Assembly (NCBI GenBank): GCA_020354625.1
Contig: CP070651.1
Coordinates: 2,804,130 to 2,850,047, forward strand
Source of the DNA: Trueperaceae bacterium
Lineage (GTDB): Bacteria > Deinococcota > Deinococci > Deinococcales > Trueperaceae
DNA: 45,918 nucleotides
Direction: 5' to 3'
Below are positions 38,684 through 45,918 of this stretch, one piece after another. A program made the position numbers and the translations under genes. The notes below the pieces were generated by a model. The model worked only from the letters and a program-made list of their open reading frames with translations, searched no databases and was not told the DNA's origin. Numbering within the stretch: position 1 is the first letter of the stretch; every line of letters begins with the position of its first letter.

Positions 38684-40855
38684 ATGGAAAGGATCGACGT
38701 CCACCCAACCCACGTATACCAAGGCTTCAGAATCCGTTCCGGAAAGCCTTACCCCTTTGGGGCAACCCTGGTTCCCGGGGGCATCAACTTTTCGATTTTT
38801 TCGCGCCACGCCGACTATTGCGTCCTGGTTCTTTTCAACCGGGGAGCGAAAGAACCGCTCGTCGAGATTCCTTTTAGGGGCATGTTCCAAAAAGCAGATA
38901 ACAAAGAGCCCGTCTGGGGGGAGTTTCGCACCGGCAACGTCTTCAATATGACGGTACTGGAACTCGATCATGAAGATCTTGAGTACGCCTTCCGCATGGA
39001 TAGCAACTACCAGAGCACACCTCGTGGCAAGCCTGGGATCCACCGGTTCGATCCCTCGCGCTACCTGATGGACCCTTACGCTCGGGCGATCGGCGGCAGA
39101 GACGAGTGGGGCAAGCTTGCCGATTGGGCCGACCCGTACCAGCACCGGGCGCGCATCGTCTTCGACGACTTCGACTGGGAGGGCGACCGCCAGCTCGAGA
39201 TCCCCATGGAGGACCTCATCATCTACGAGATGCACGTTCGCGGCTTTACCCGACACCCCTCGTCGGGTGTGCCCTCCGGGCAGGCCGGTACCTTTTCTGC
39301 GATCCGAGAAAAGATCCCCTATCTCAAAGATCTCGGCGTCAACTGCATCGAGCTCATGCCCATCTTCGAATTCGACGAACTCGAGCACAGCGCCCGAGAC
39401 GAGTTGAGTGAAGGCTGGGCTCGCATGAATTACTGGGGCTACAGTACCGTCGGTTTCTTCGCGCCAAAGGCTGCTTACGCAGCTACCGGTCCAATGAAGG
39501 ACGGGACCATGGTTGCTGACGAACTCAAGAATCTGGTCAAGGAGCTCCACAAAAACGGCATCGAAGTCATCCTGGATGTGGTCTTCAACCACACGGCCGA
39601 AGGGAACGAACAGGGGCCGACGATCTCCTACCGAGGCATCGACAACGCCACCTACTACATGCTCAACGAAGAAGGGTACTACTACAACTTCAGCGGCACG
39701 GGCAACACCTTGAACTGCAATAACCCCATCGTGCGAGACATGGTGCTCGACGCCTTACGGTACTGGGCGGCGGAGTACCACATCGACGGCTTCCGATTCG
39801 ATCTCGCCTCGATCCTCGGGCGCGATCCCTGGGGAGCTCCCCTGGCCAATCCACCCCTCCTTGAAGCCCTAGCCTACGATCCGATCCTCGGAAAGTGCAA
39901 GCTGATCGCCGAAGCTTGGGACGCCGGCGGCCTCTATCAGGTGGGCTCCTTTCCAGCTTATGGACGCTGGGCCGAGTGGAACGGCAAGTGCCGCGACGCC
40001 ATCCGCCGGTTCTTGAAGGGGGACTCCGCAATGAGTGGCGCTATGAGTATGGTCGTGCAGGGATCCCCCGACCTCTATGCAGGCAGGGGGCCGACGGCAT
40101 CGATCAACTTCGTCACCTGCCACGACGGTTTCACGCTCAACGATCTCGTCTCTTACAACGAAAAGCACAACGAAGCCAACGGTGAGGAAAACCGCGATGG
40201 CGCCAACGACAACAACAGTTGGAACTGTGGCTGGGAAGGGCCAACTTGTGAGCTCGCCATCAACGAGCTCCGCCGGCGGCAGATGAAAAATGCGGTGGCC
40301 ATGCTGATGCTCAGCCAAGGCGTGCCGATGATCCTGATGGGAGACGAAATCGCCAGGTCGAAGCTGGGAAACAACAACACCTACTGCCACGACAACGAAT
40401 TGAACTGGCTGGATTGGGACCTGCAAGAGAAGAACGCCGACCTCTACCGTTTCTTCAAGAACACCATCGCCTTCAGGATAGCCCATCCGGTCCTGCGAAA
40501 TAGGGATCATTTCCAGCAGCAAGACAGCCGGAACGGGTTTGCAAGCATCTCCTGGCACGGTACCCAAGCGTGGAGACCTGACTGGAACGGTAACGCGCTG
40601 GCCTTCATGCTCTCTTCGCGTGCAAACGGAAAGGCGGACGGCGACAACCCCATCTACGTGGCGATGAATATGCACTGGGACGCCTTGCCCTTTGAACTCC
40701 CCAGCCCACCCGACAACTTGAGCTGGCACCTCTCCACCAACACCAGCATGCCGGCACCACAAGATATCTACGAACCGGGCACAGAACCCCCCTTTGAGAA
40801 CAGCTCGTCCTTTTTGGTCGGCGGAAGATCGGTCGCGATCTTGGTGGCGAAATAG
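38684..40855 (+). CDS. glgX: Glycogen debranching enzyme GlgX (isoamylase-type, GH13)
   Basis: Hydrolyses alpha-1,6 branch points of glycogen. The 723-aa protein has an N-terminal CBM48-like domain (FGATLVPGGINFSIFSRHAD) and a GH13 barrel with YEMHVRGFTRHPSSGV, DVVFNHTAEGNEQG, DGFRFDLAS (nucleophile D), LIAEAWDAGGLYQVG (acid E) and FVTCHDGFTLNDLVSYNEKH (third acid D). Size and motifs fit GlgX/TreX. ATG 38684 is 3 bp behind the first STAS gene. No other glycogen genes (glgA, glgB, glgP) are in the window, so the enzyme was placed here with the regulators rather than with its pathway. Confidence 0.95.
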   Translation: MERIDVHPTHVYQGFRIRSGKPYPFGATLVPGGINFSIFSRHADYCVLVLFNRGAKEPLVEIPFRGMFQKADNKEPVWGEFRTGNVFNMTVLELDHEDLEYAFRMDSNYQSTPRGKPGIHRFDPSRYLMDPYARAIGGRDEWGKLADWADPYQHRARIVFDDFDWEGDRQLEIPMEDLIIYEMHVRGFTRHPSSGVPSGQAGTFSAIREKIPYLKDLGVNCIELMPIFEFDELEHSARDELSEGWARMNYWGYSTVGFFAPKAAYAATGPMKDGTMVADELKNLVKELHKNGIEVILDVVFNHTAEGNEQGPTISYRGIDNATYYMLNEEGYYYNFSGTGNTLNCNNPIVRDMVLDALRYWAAEYHIDGFRFDLASILGRDPWGAPLANPPLLEALAYDPILGKCKLIAEAWDAGGLYQVGSFPAYGRWAEWNGKCRDAIRRFLKGDSAMSGAMSMVVQGSPDLYAGRGPTASINFVTCHDGFTLNDLVSYNEKHNEANGEENRDGANDNNSWNCGWEGPTCELAINELRRRQMKNAVAMLMLSQGVPMILMGDEIARSKLGNNNTYCHDNELNWLDWDLQEKNADLYRFFKNTIAFRIAHPVLRNRDHFQQQDSRNGFASISWHGTQAWRPDWNGNALAFMLSSRANGKADGDNPIYVAMNMHWDALPFELPSPPDNLSWHLSTNTSMPAPQDIYEPGTEPPFENSSSFLVGGRSVAILVAK

Positions 40856-40884
40856 GGCGAACCAACCATACCCAGGAGGATCAC

Positions 40885-41202
40885 ATGTCTTTTCAGCTAT
40901 CGATAGATGAACGTCAAAACGAAGCGCGGATCACCCTTAGCGGTGAACTCGATGCCGCCGCTGCACCTCAGTTCAAAGACACGATCGAGAAGGTGGCTTC
41001 CGCATCGCCTAAGAGGTTGGTTCTCTTCATGGATGAACTCGCTTTCCTGGCAAGTGCTGGACTGCGGGTACTCATCTTCGCCCGCCAGAAGATGGGAGAT
41101 GTCGATATCTATGTGGTCGGCAGCAAAGGGCCTGTCTTGAACACGCTCAAGATGAGCGGTTTCCACCAGAGCGTCTACTTGCAAGACAGCTATGCGACGT
41201 AG
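40885..41202 (+). CDS. STAS-domain anti-sigma factor antagonist 2
   Basis: A 105-aa second RsbV-like protein, diverged from the first. ARITLSGELDAAAAPQFKD is the N-terminal STAS strand-helix and MDELAFLASAGLRVLIFA the switch loop, with acceptor S57 (the number I recall for Slr1859). ATG 40885 follows CAGGAGGATCAC. It is 29 bp after glgX and 15 bp before the kinase gene. Having two antagonists for one kinase and one phosphatase allows two outputs or competition. Confidence 0.92.
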   Translation: MSFQLSIDERQNEARITLSGELDAAAAPQFKDTIEKVASASPKRLVLFMDELAFLASAGLRVLIFARQKMGDVDIYVVGSKGPVLNTLKMSGFHQSVYLQDSYAT

Positions 41203-41217
41203 ATACCCCATGCGATC

Positions 41218-41640
41218 ATGGAAACACTTATCGTACCGGCCTCGATGGACAACTTGACCAGCATCCGAAACTACGTTAAGGAGGCGGCAAGCGCCGCCGG
41301 GGTCTCCGACGAGAAGCTCTACCAACTGCAACTCGCCGCAGACGAAATCGCGACGAACATCATCACCTACGGCTACAGCGGAAAGGGGGGTGAAATCTCG
41401 GTGCGAGGGGAGATCGAAGACGATGCCCTCACCATTACGCTCGAGGACAGCGGCCCTGCCTTCGATCCGCGCGAGAGAGAGTTGCCGAGCGAAGAAGACT
41501 TGTCAAAACCCCTCGAGGAGCGGGCGATCGGTGGGCTTGGCATCTTCTTGGCCGTGCAGGGAGTCGATCGCTTCGATTACCGGCGCGAGGGGGGGAAAAA
41601 CGTGAACGCTTTGACGGTTTTCCGGCACAGCGCCTCGTGA
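41218..41640 (+). CDS. RsbW/SpoIIAB-like serine kinase (anti-sigma factor type)
   Basis: A 140-aa GHKL ATPase. The N box is LAADEIATNIITYGYSG, G1 is LEDSGPAFDPR and G2 is GGLGIFLAVQGV. Such proteins bind and phosphorylate STAS antagonists on serine, and in partner-switching systems sequester a sigma factor or another client when free. No sigma gene lies nearby, so the client is unknown. ATG 41218 has no strong ribosome site, 15 bp after the second STAS gene. Confidence 0.92.
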   Translation: METLIVPASMDNLTSIRNYVKEAASAAGVSDEKLYQLQLAADEIATNIITYGYSGKGGEISVRGEIEDDALTITLEDSGPAFDPRERELPSEEDLSKPLEERAIGGLGIFLAVQGVDRFDYRREGGKNVNALTVFRHSAS

Positions 41641-41725
41641 TCAGCAGGGATAAGGGCGCGGCCAAAGAAGCAACCGTTGCCTTTCTCAGGGATCTTTCCC
41701 GAAGCGCTCGAGGGGAGAAGTGGCA

Positions 41726-43417
41726 ATGAAACTATCCTTACGGGCGAAGATCCTCGGGGTGGTCTTTGCCATCATCACCCTCTGCACCGTCGTCTTTACT
41801 TGGGACACCTACCTCGACGACAGGAATCTGTTCCTCACAGATATCGACAACACGCTGGTGACTGCAGCTCACGCTGTCCCCCAAATTCTTCCCGACGACT
41901 TTCAGGGCGCTATCGAGAGCCCCTCCTCGCTCACGCTTGAAAATCAACTCGCTCTCGGCCGCTTGGCAAGATACATCACCAACGTGGATCAGGATCTCGA
42001 GAACCTCAACACCAGCAAGAATAAGACCGTCACGATAAGCGATATCTATACGATCGTCCGCAAGGGAAAAGACTTCTATATTTTCTACACACACGCCTGC
42101 GAAAAAGATGCGGCTGCCATCGGGCAAGAGGGTGAAGTTGAACAGGAGCAAGAAGTTGCCTGTGCAACCTATGAGGAGTATCCAACATACCCCCAAGGAC
42201 TCGCCGAGGCTTGGGAAACACAAAGCCTCACCTTCGCGTCTTACGAAGACACCTATGGTCGCTGGCGATCCGCTTTCATCCCTAAGCAGACATCGAGTGG
42301 CAGCATGTATCTTGTCGGCGTCGATGCGAATCTCGACCTGGTACAAAACGCTCTCAAGCACCTTTTGATCGAGGCCGCGCAACTGGGTCTCGCCATCCTG
42401 GTCGTCATCTGGCTGTTGAGTTACCTGCTACTGAGGAGGATGCTTTCACCCATCGGTAAGCTGACTACCTACACCGAAAACCTTGCCACCAGCGACTTCG
42501 AACTCTTGGAGTCGCAGCGTTCCGAACTCTCCCGCATCGCCAAAACGCAAACCGACGAAATCGGTACTTTGGCCGGCGAGTTTGTGGAGATGGTCGACAA
42601 GCTAGAGATGTACGTCGAGGACCTGAAGGTGACCACTGCCGCCAAACAGAGGGTCGAAGACGAGCTCAAGATCGCCCACGACATCCAGATGAGCTTCCTC
42701 AAAAAGACCTTCCCCCCCTTCCCCGAGTGTCCAGATTTCGACCTCTTCGCCACGATCGATCCGGCCAAGGAGGTCGGAGGTGATCTCTACGATTTCTCGC
42801 TGATCGATGACGAACATCTCGTCGTCAGCATCGGAGACGTATCCGACAAAGGAGTACCCGCCGCGCTGTTCATGGCCGTAACCATGACGCTGCTCAAGCA
42901 GGCCACTCAGCGCCAAGGACTCGACCCGGCCGACGCCCTGAGGCAGATCAACTCCGCTCTGGTACAAGGCAACGAAAGCTTTATGTTCGTCACCTTTTTC
43001 CTGGGCGTGCTGAATTTACGCACAGGGGAGTTACGCTACTCGAACGCGGGTCACAACCCGCCGGTTGTGATCCGGTCTCGCGGTGAGAGCAGGCAGATCC
43101 CGATGCCGGATGGCCTGGTTCTCGGTGTTATGCCAGACGCGGTCTATCGCACAGAAAAGCTCCATCTCGGGAGCGGAGACTCCATCGTCCTGTACACCGA
43201 CGGCATTACCGAAGCGATGAGCCCGCAGCGAGAGATCTACACCGAAGAGCGGCTCCTACGCGTGACCGAAATGCTGGCCGGAACTCCTCCTGCAGAACTG
43301 GCGCAAAAGATCGTGGATTCCGTCAAGTTGCACGTAGCCCAGGCACCACAATCGGATGACATTACCCTGCTCACCCTGAAGTACAGTCCACCTGCAGCCG
43401 CCAACCCTGAGATGTGA
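41726..43417 (+). CDS. Membrane-anchored SpoIIE/IcfG-type serine phosphatase with HAMP
   Basis: A 563-aa sensor phosphatase. TM1 near residues 9-27 (ILGVVFAIITLCTVVF), an extracytoplasmic domain of about 185 residues with two cysteines (HACEKD, EVACATYEEY) that may pair, TM2 near 215-238 (AAQLGLAILVVIWLLSYLLL), then HAMP (RRMLSPIGKLTTYTENLATS), a coiled linker and the PP2C-like SpoIIE domain: IDPAKEVGGDLYDF, SIGDVSDKGVPAALFMA, YSNAGHNPPVV, LYTDGITEA and SDDITLL. ATG 41726 fits GAGGGGAG; GTG 41720 is an alternative. It should dephosphorylate the two STAS proteins in response to an external signal. Confidence 0.92.
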   Translation: MKLSLRAKILGVVFAIITLCTVVFTWDTYLDDRNLFLTDIDNTLVTAAHAVPQILPDDFQGAIESPSSLTLENQLALGRLARYITNVDQDLENLNTSKNKTVTISDIYTIVRKGKDFYIFYTHACEKDAAAIGQEGEVEQEQEVACATYEEYPTYPQGLAEAWETQSLTFASYEDTYGRWRSAFIPKQTSSGSMYLVGVDANLDLVQNALKHLLIEAAQLGLAILVVIWLLSYLLLRRMLSPIGKLTTYTENLATSDFELLESQRSELSRIAKTQTDEIGTLAGEFVEMVDKLEMYVEDLKVTTAAKQRVEDELKIAHDIQMSFLKKTFPPFPECPDFDLFATIDPAKEVGGDLYDFSLIDDEHLVVSIGDVSDKGVPAALFMAVTMTLLKQATQRQGLDPADALRQINSALVQGNESFMFVTFFLGVLNLRTGELRYSNAGHNPPVVIRSRGESRQIPMPDGLVLGVMPDAVYRTEKLHLGSGDSIVLYTDGITEAMSPQREIYTEERLLRVTEMLAGTPPAELAQKIVDSVKLHVAQAPQSDDITLLTLKYSPPAAANPEM

Positions 43418-43441
43418 AAGCTACCGAGGAAGGATGGAGAC

Positions 43442-44668
43442 ATGAACCAAACGGAGACGATGTCACCGATATCGCTGGGCATAGATTTTGCCAAATCCGG
43501 GGACCCTTCGAAGGTCCACACCTGGCTGGAAGAAGGCAACAGCCCGAACCAGTACGATTCCGATGGCTGGACTCCGCTCCTGTGGGCTTCCGCCCGCGGC
43601 CACGATGCAGTGGTGCGGTTACTGGTGGAAAACCCCTTCGAACAGGCCGATCTCGCGATGGCGCACCGCGAATCGGGAGCTCTGGCCGTCCACATGGCCG
43701 GACAATCGGGCGACGTCGAGACGGCCGAGATCCTTCTCAGCCATAGGCCGGAGCACTTGAACGCCATATTGAATCTCAACGGCCACACCGTCTTGTTGCA
43801 AGCCGTGTTTTACGGTCACCTCGAGCTCACCGAGATGCTTCTGGAAAGTGGTGCGGACACCTCTATCACCACCGCTCGAGGGTTGGGGCCTATGGAACTC
43901 GCCACCCAATTCCAGAATCAGGCCATGATGGACCTTCTCCGACCTTTCGATAGCCCGGCAGAAGCCAAGGCCGCGTACTACCAAACCTATCTTGAGAGGA
44001 TTGTGCCGGTAATCCCGGAGGGAGAGCAGGAGGCGCAAGCACTGGCAGACGAGCTGGTATCCACTATCGAAGAGGGCATCAAGGAGGCCGCTCAGAATCC
44101 CGATGCGGTGGCCGCCACCCTGGCAAAGGTTGCAGCGTTGGTCGAGAACCGTCAGGCCGATGTCAACCGCCTCGGCGGCCCGCTCCAGCAACCGGCGCTG
44201 ATCGTCACCGCCACCGGAAACAACGGCTGGCCCGCCATTCCCGCCGTGGCAGAGCTGCGCAACCGACTCGCACGCTACCTCCTCGATCACGGGGCCGATC
44301 CAACTTTGCATGAAAAGCACCCCATGGCCGTTCAGACTGTGATTCGCGCCGCGGTCTTCAACCACCTCGACATCCTCAAGATGTGTGCGGAGGTGTTGAG
44401 CCCCCAGGAGATGGCTGACGCCATCAACGAATACCCTGCCGTGAACGGCCTGACGGCCATGCACGACACCGTGCTGCGGGCCAGCATGGCCGGCCCGGAC
44501 CGCTTCGACGGTTATGTAGAGCAGATCCGCTTCTTTTTGGCTCACGGCGGGCGAACCGACATCGAGGATTTCGCCGGTGTGACGCAGCGGAACATCGCCG
44601 AGAGCACTGCCAATCTGACAGTGAGAAAGCGTCTTCTCGATGTCATAGATAGTGTGCATCGATCCTAA
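43442..44668 (+). CDS. Ankyrin-repeat protein
   Basis: A 408-aa protein with at least four ankyrin repeats in residues 5-165 (DGWTPLLWASARGHDAVVRL, LAVHMAGQSGDVETAEILL, NGHTVLLQAVFYGHLELTEM, TTARGLGPMELATQFQNQAM), a helical middle part and a second group from about 260 (YLLDHGADPTLHEKHPMAVQ, AAVFNHLDILKMC). There is no signal peptide. It starts 24 bp after the phosphatase (GAGGAAGGATGGAGAC before ATG), so it belongs to the same transcript. It is not part of the cyanobacterial icfG set as I remember it. A protein-binding adaptor for the switch is a reasonable guess. Confidence 0.85.
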   Translation: MNQTETMSPISLGIDFAKSGDPSKVHTWLEEGNSPNQYDSDGWTPLLWASARGHDAVVRLLVENPFEQADLAMAHRESGALAVHMAGQSGDVETAEILLSHRPEHLNAILNLNGHTVLLQAVFYGHLELTEMLLESGADTSITTARGLGPMELATQFQNQAMMDLLRPFDSPAEAKAAYYQTYLERIVPVIPEGEQEAQALADELVSTIEEGIKEAAQNPDAVAATLAKVAALVENRQADVNRLGGPLQQPALIVTATGNNGWPAIPAVAELRNRLARYLLDHGADPTLHEKHPMAVQTVIRAAVFNHLDILKMCAEVLSPQEMADAINEYPAVNGLTAMHDTVLRASMAGPDRFDGYVEQIRFFLAHGGRTDIEDFAGVTQRNIAESTANLTVRKRLLDVIDSVHRS

Positions 44669-44704
44669 TACGCGTTTTGGTAGTCTTGTCGCTGCAATTT
44701 CTTT

Positions 44705-44809
44705 GGTAATAGGTGATGAGTGATGAGTAATGGGTGCTGCAAAAGGTTGAGCTCGAACCAGTCCACTTTGCCGTTACCCCGCTCACCACTGTTTACTCAT
44801 CTCATCACC
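44705..44809 (-). repeat. H7 composite heptamer repeat, copy F (short)
   Basis: A reduced, minus-oriented copy in the 201-bp gap after the ankyrin gene. It has gatgagt/aatgggt units, GTGCTGCAAAAGGTTGAGC and a shortened second core, then CACTGTTTACTCATCTCATC, the GAGTAAACAGTG block of array 1 in reverse. The first core and one array are missing. Confidence 0.75.
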
Positions 44810-44869
44810 ATATTGGCCTTATTTAAGATAACTTCCCTGTACAGCCACCCACATTAAGGAGGATCAACT

Positions 44870-45652
44870 ATGAACGCACAAGGACTGCGGGAACCGAACC
44901 GGCTCAAGCGCGATCTCGCCGCAGGTAAGGTATGCATCGGGGCAACCATCACCATGAACAGCCCTGTGGTCGCCGAGATCATGTCGCACGTTGGGCTCGA
45001 CTGGCTCTGGTTCGAGATGGAGCATACCTCCCTCGACTTCGAGGCCGTTCTCACCATGCTCCAGGTCACCAACGGCGCCGAGGTGAGCACCGTGGTTCGA
45101 GTTCCCTGGAACGACAAAACCATGATCAAACGGGCCTTGGAAACTGGCCCCGACGGGATCATCATCCCCCTGATCACCACCAAGGAAGAAGCCGAATACG
45201 CGGTCCGTGCCATGAAGTATCCGCCCTTGGGCGAACGCGGTGGCGGCCTGTCACGAGCGCAGGCCTACGGCCTGCACATGGGCGAGTACATGGAGAGTGC
45301 CAACGACGAAGTGATGACGATCCTCATGATCGAACACATCACGGCGGTAGAGAACATCGATGAAATCTTGCAGGTGCAAGGCGTCGACTCGGTGATGGTC
45401 GGTGCACTCGATCTATCGGGGAGCATGGGCATGCTCGGGCAAACCGCAGACCCGGCAGTCGAAGGGGCGATCCAGAAGGTCTTGGCGGCCTCCAAGCGTG
45501 CTGGCGTGCCCTGTGGCATCATCACGGTGGCACCCGAACAAGCCAATGAGAGGATCGCGCAGGGCTTCACCAACCTCATCATCGGCATCGACGTGCTCTA
45601 CCTTCACGGCGCCATCACCCAGGCGCTGGGGCAGATCGAACGGCCAGGGTGA
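44870..45652 (+). CDS. HpcH/HpaI family aldolase
   Basis: Class II divalent-metal aldolase (260 aa) cleaving 2-keto-3-deoxy acids or 4-hydroxy-2-oxoheptanedioate to pyruvate and an aldehyde. Seen: IGATITMNSPVVAEIMSHVG, WLWFEMEHTSLDFEAVL, VVRVPWNDKTMIKRALETG, IIIPLITTKEEAEYAVRAMK, YPPLGERGGGLSRAQAYG, MIEHITAVENIDEI (metal Glu) and VGALDLSGSMG (metal Asp). ATG 44870 follows TAAGGAGGATCAACT. It stands alone between two H7 copies. With the ferredoxin oxidoreductase and the RraA-like protein it fits a cell using many oxoacids. Confidence 0.9.
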   Translation: MNAQGLREPNRLKRDLAAGKVCIGATITMNSPVVAEIMSHVGLDWLWFEMEHTSLDFEAVLTMLQVTNGAEVSTVVRVPWNDKTMIKRALETGPDGIIIPLITTKEEAEYAVRAMKYPPLGERGGGLSRAQAYGLHMGEYMESANDEVMTILMIEHITAVENIDEILQVQGVDSVMVGALDLSGSMGMLGQTADPAVEGAIQKVLAASKRAGVPCGIITVAPEQANERIAQGFTNLIIGIDVLYLHGAITQALGQIERPG

Positions 45653-45690
45653 TCTAAGGCGAGATCAGAACTTTGACCGCCGAAACCTTA

Positions 45691-45806
45691 TTGGTGATGA
45701 GTGATGAGTGATGGGTAATGAGTGATGAGTGCTGCAAAGGTCACGGCTGAGCCATAATCGATCATCTGTCGCCCACTCATTCCTCATTACTGTTTACTCA
45801 TCACCC
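45691..45806 (-). repeat. H7 composite heptamer repeat, copy G (short)
   Basis: A minus-oriented short copy between convergent genes: a long clean run of 7-mers (gatgagt, gatgagt, gatgggt, aatgagt, gatgagt), GCTGCAAAGGTCACGGCTG, a divergent core, then CTCATTACTGTTTACTCATC, the reverse of the GAGTAAACAGTAATGAG block. Confidence 0.78.
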
Positions 45807-45843
45807 TTGCGATCATATCGAGAAAACCACTCCGAAAACCGCT

Positions 45844-45918
45844 TTAGAACAACTTCTCCCCTACCGCCTTGGCCTCCATGAAGTTCATCAGATAGTCTGG
45901 GCCACCACCCTTGGTGTT
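45844..45918 (-). CDS. Probable 1-pyrroline-5-carboxylate dehydrogenase, C-terminal end (3' partial fragment)
   Basis: Only the last 24 codons and the TAA lie in the window. The text GGGPDYLMNFMEAKAVGE matches the characteristic C-terminus of RocA/PruA-type P5C dehydrogenases (G-G-P-D-Y-L then K-T/A-V-x-E), which oxidise glutamate semialdehyde to glutamate in proline and arginine catabolism. The rest of the gene continues beyond the right edge. The short match makes this a family-level call. Confidence 0.6.
   Translation of the reverse strand, partial: NTKGGGPDYLMNFMEAKAVGEKLF

Noticed and set aside
38528-39592. 354-codon minus-strand frame opposite glgX
   Set aside because: Shadow of the glgX codons; it overlaps the STAS gene as well and has no recognisable domain.
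43619-44659. 346-codon minus-strand frame opposite the ankyrin gene
   Set aside because: Antisense to a gene with evident repeats and a good ribosome site; no domain of its own.
36522-44668. A sigma factor as output of the switch module
   Set aside because: I read all frames of the run and its surroundings and saw no sigma-70 regions; the client must be elsewhere or of another kind.
4660-45806. Heptamer arrays as CRISPR arrays
   Set aside because: Units are 7 bp without spacers, scattered in seven places, and no cas genes are present.
1-45918. tRNA, rRNA, integrase or phage signatures
   Set aside because: None seen on either strand by inspection; tRNA-like cloverleafs were not found in the gaps, though a dedicated scan could not be run.

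Overview
The window is one 45.9 kb piece of a GC-rich bacterial chromosome with about 40 protein genes. I saw no rRNA, tRNA or CRISPR, no phage genes and no transposase. The organism cannot be fixed from the sequence. Very frequent CTCGAG, frequent GTG and TTG starts, and two genes whose -10 box lies 6-7 nt before the start codon (leaderless mRNA) would suit Deinococcota, for example a Trueperales-like lineage; Chloroflexota is an alternative. This is inference.

Layout. 1-4.7 kb: 2-oxoacid:ferredoxin oxidoreductase (alpha cut by the left edge, then beta), an SDR dehydrogenase and an unrecognised protein translationally coupled to it. 4.9-9.7 kb: AI-2E-type permease, Zn-dependent carbamoylase-type amidase, a VapBC-like and a BrnT-like toxin-antitoxin pair, and a zinc-ribbon protein. 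9.7-12.5 kb: overlapping larC-larE-larB for nickel-pincer cofactor synthesis, with no larA. 12.8-15.7 kb: aldo/keto reductase, sirtuin and beta-propeller lactonase. 15.9-24.4 kb: a catabolic block of RraA-like protein, two creatininase-family hydrolases, amidohydrolase, GntR/FCD regulator, enolase-superfamily enzyme, acetamidase/formamidase and class III aminotransferase. 24.5-34.6 kb: two large PHP-like metallohydrolases, a duplicated HbpS/GlcG-like gene (one copy exported, one not), a pRiA4b ORF-3-like zinc protein, a SelA-like PLP enzyme and a cupin. 35.0-44.7 kb: one long co-directional run of two DJ-1/PfpI proteins, AGE-family epimerase, STAS protein, GlgX debranching enzyme, second STAS protein, RsbW-like kinase, membrane-anchored SpoIIE-type phosphatase and an ankyrin protein. 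44.9 kb to the end: HpcH/HpaI aldolase and the C-terminus of a probable pyrroline-5-carboxylate dehydrogenase.

The most interesting system is the 35-44.7 kb run. It matches, gene family by gene family, the icfG carbon-control cluster described in the cyanobacterium Synechocystis, with an ankyrin protein appended and no sigma factor. A partner-switching phosphorylation circuit is thus built into a carbohydrate operon.

Two dispersed non-coding families also stand out. The first ('H7' here) is a modular 100-250 bp element made of 7-bp units RATGRGT in both orientations around conserved cores. It occurs seven times, always behind a gene 3' end, and in three genes it supplies the stop codon or last residues. 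The second ('M' here) is a 113-139 bp MITE-like element with 21-bp imperfect terminal inverted repeats, in three copies, one of which gives the BrnT-like gene its Shine-Dalgarno sequence.
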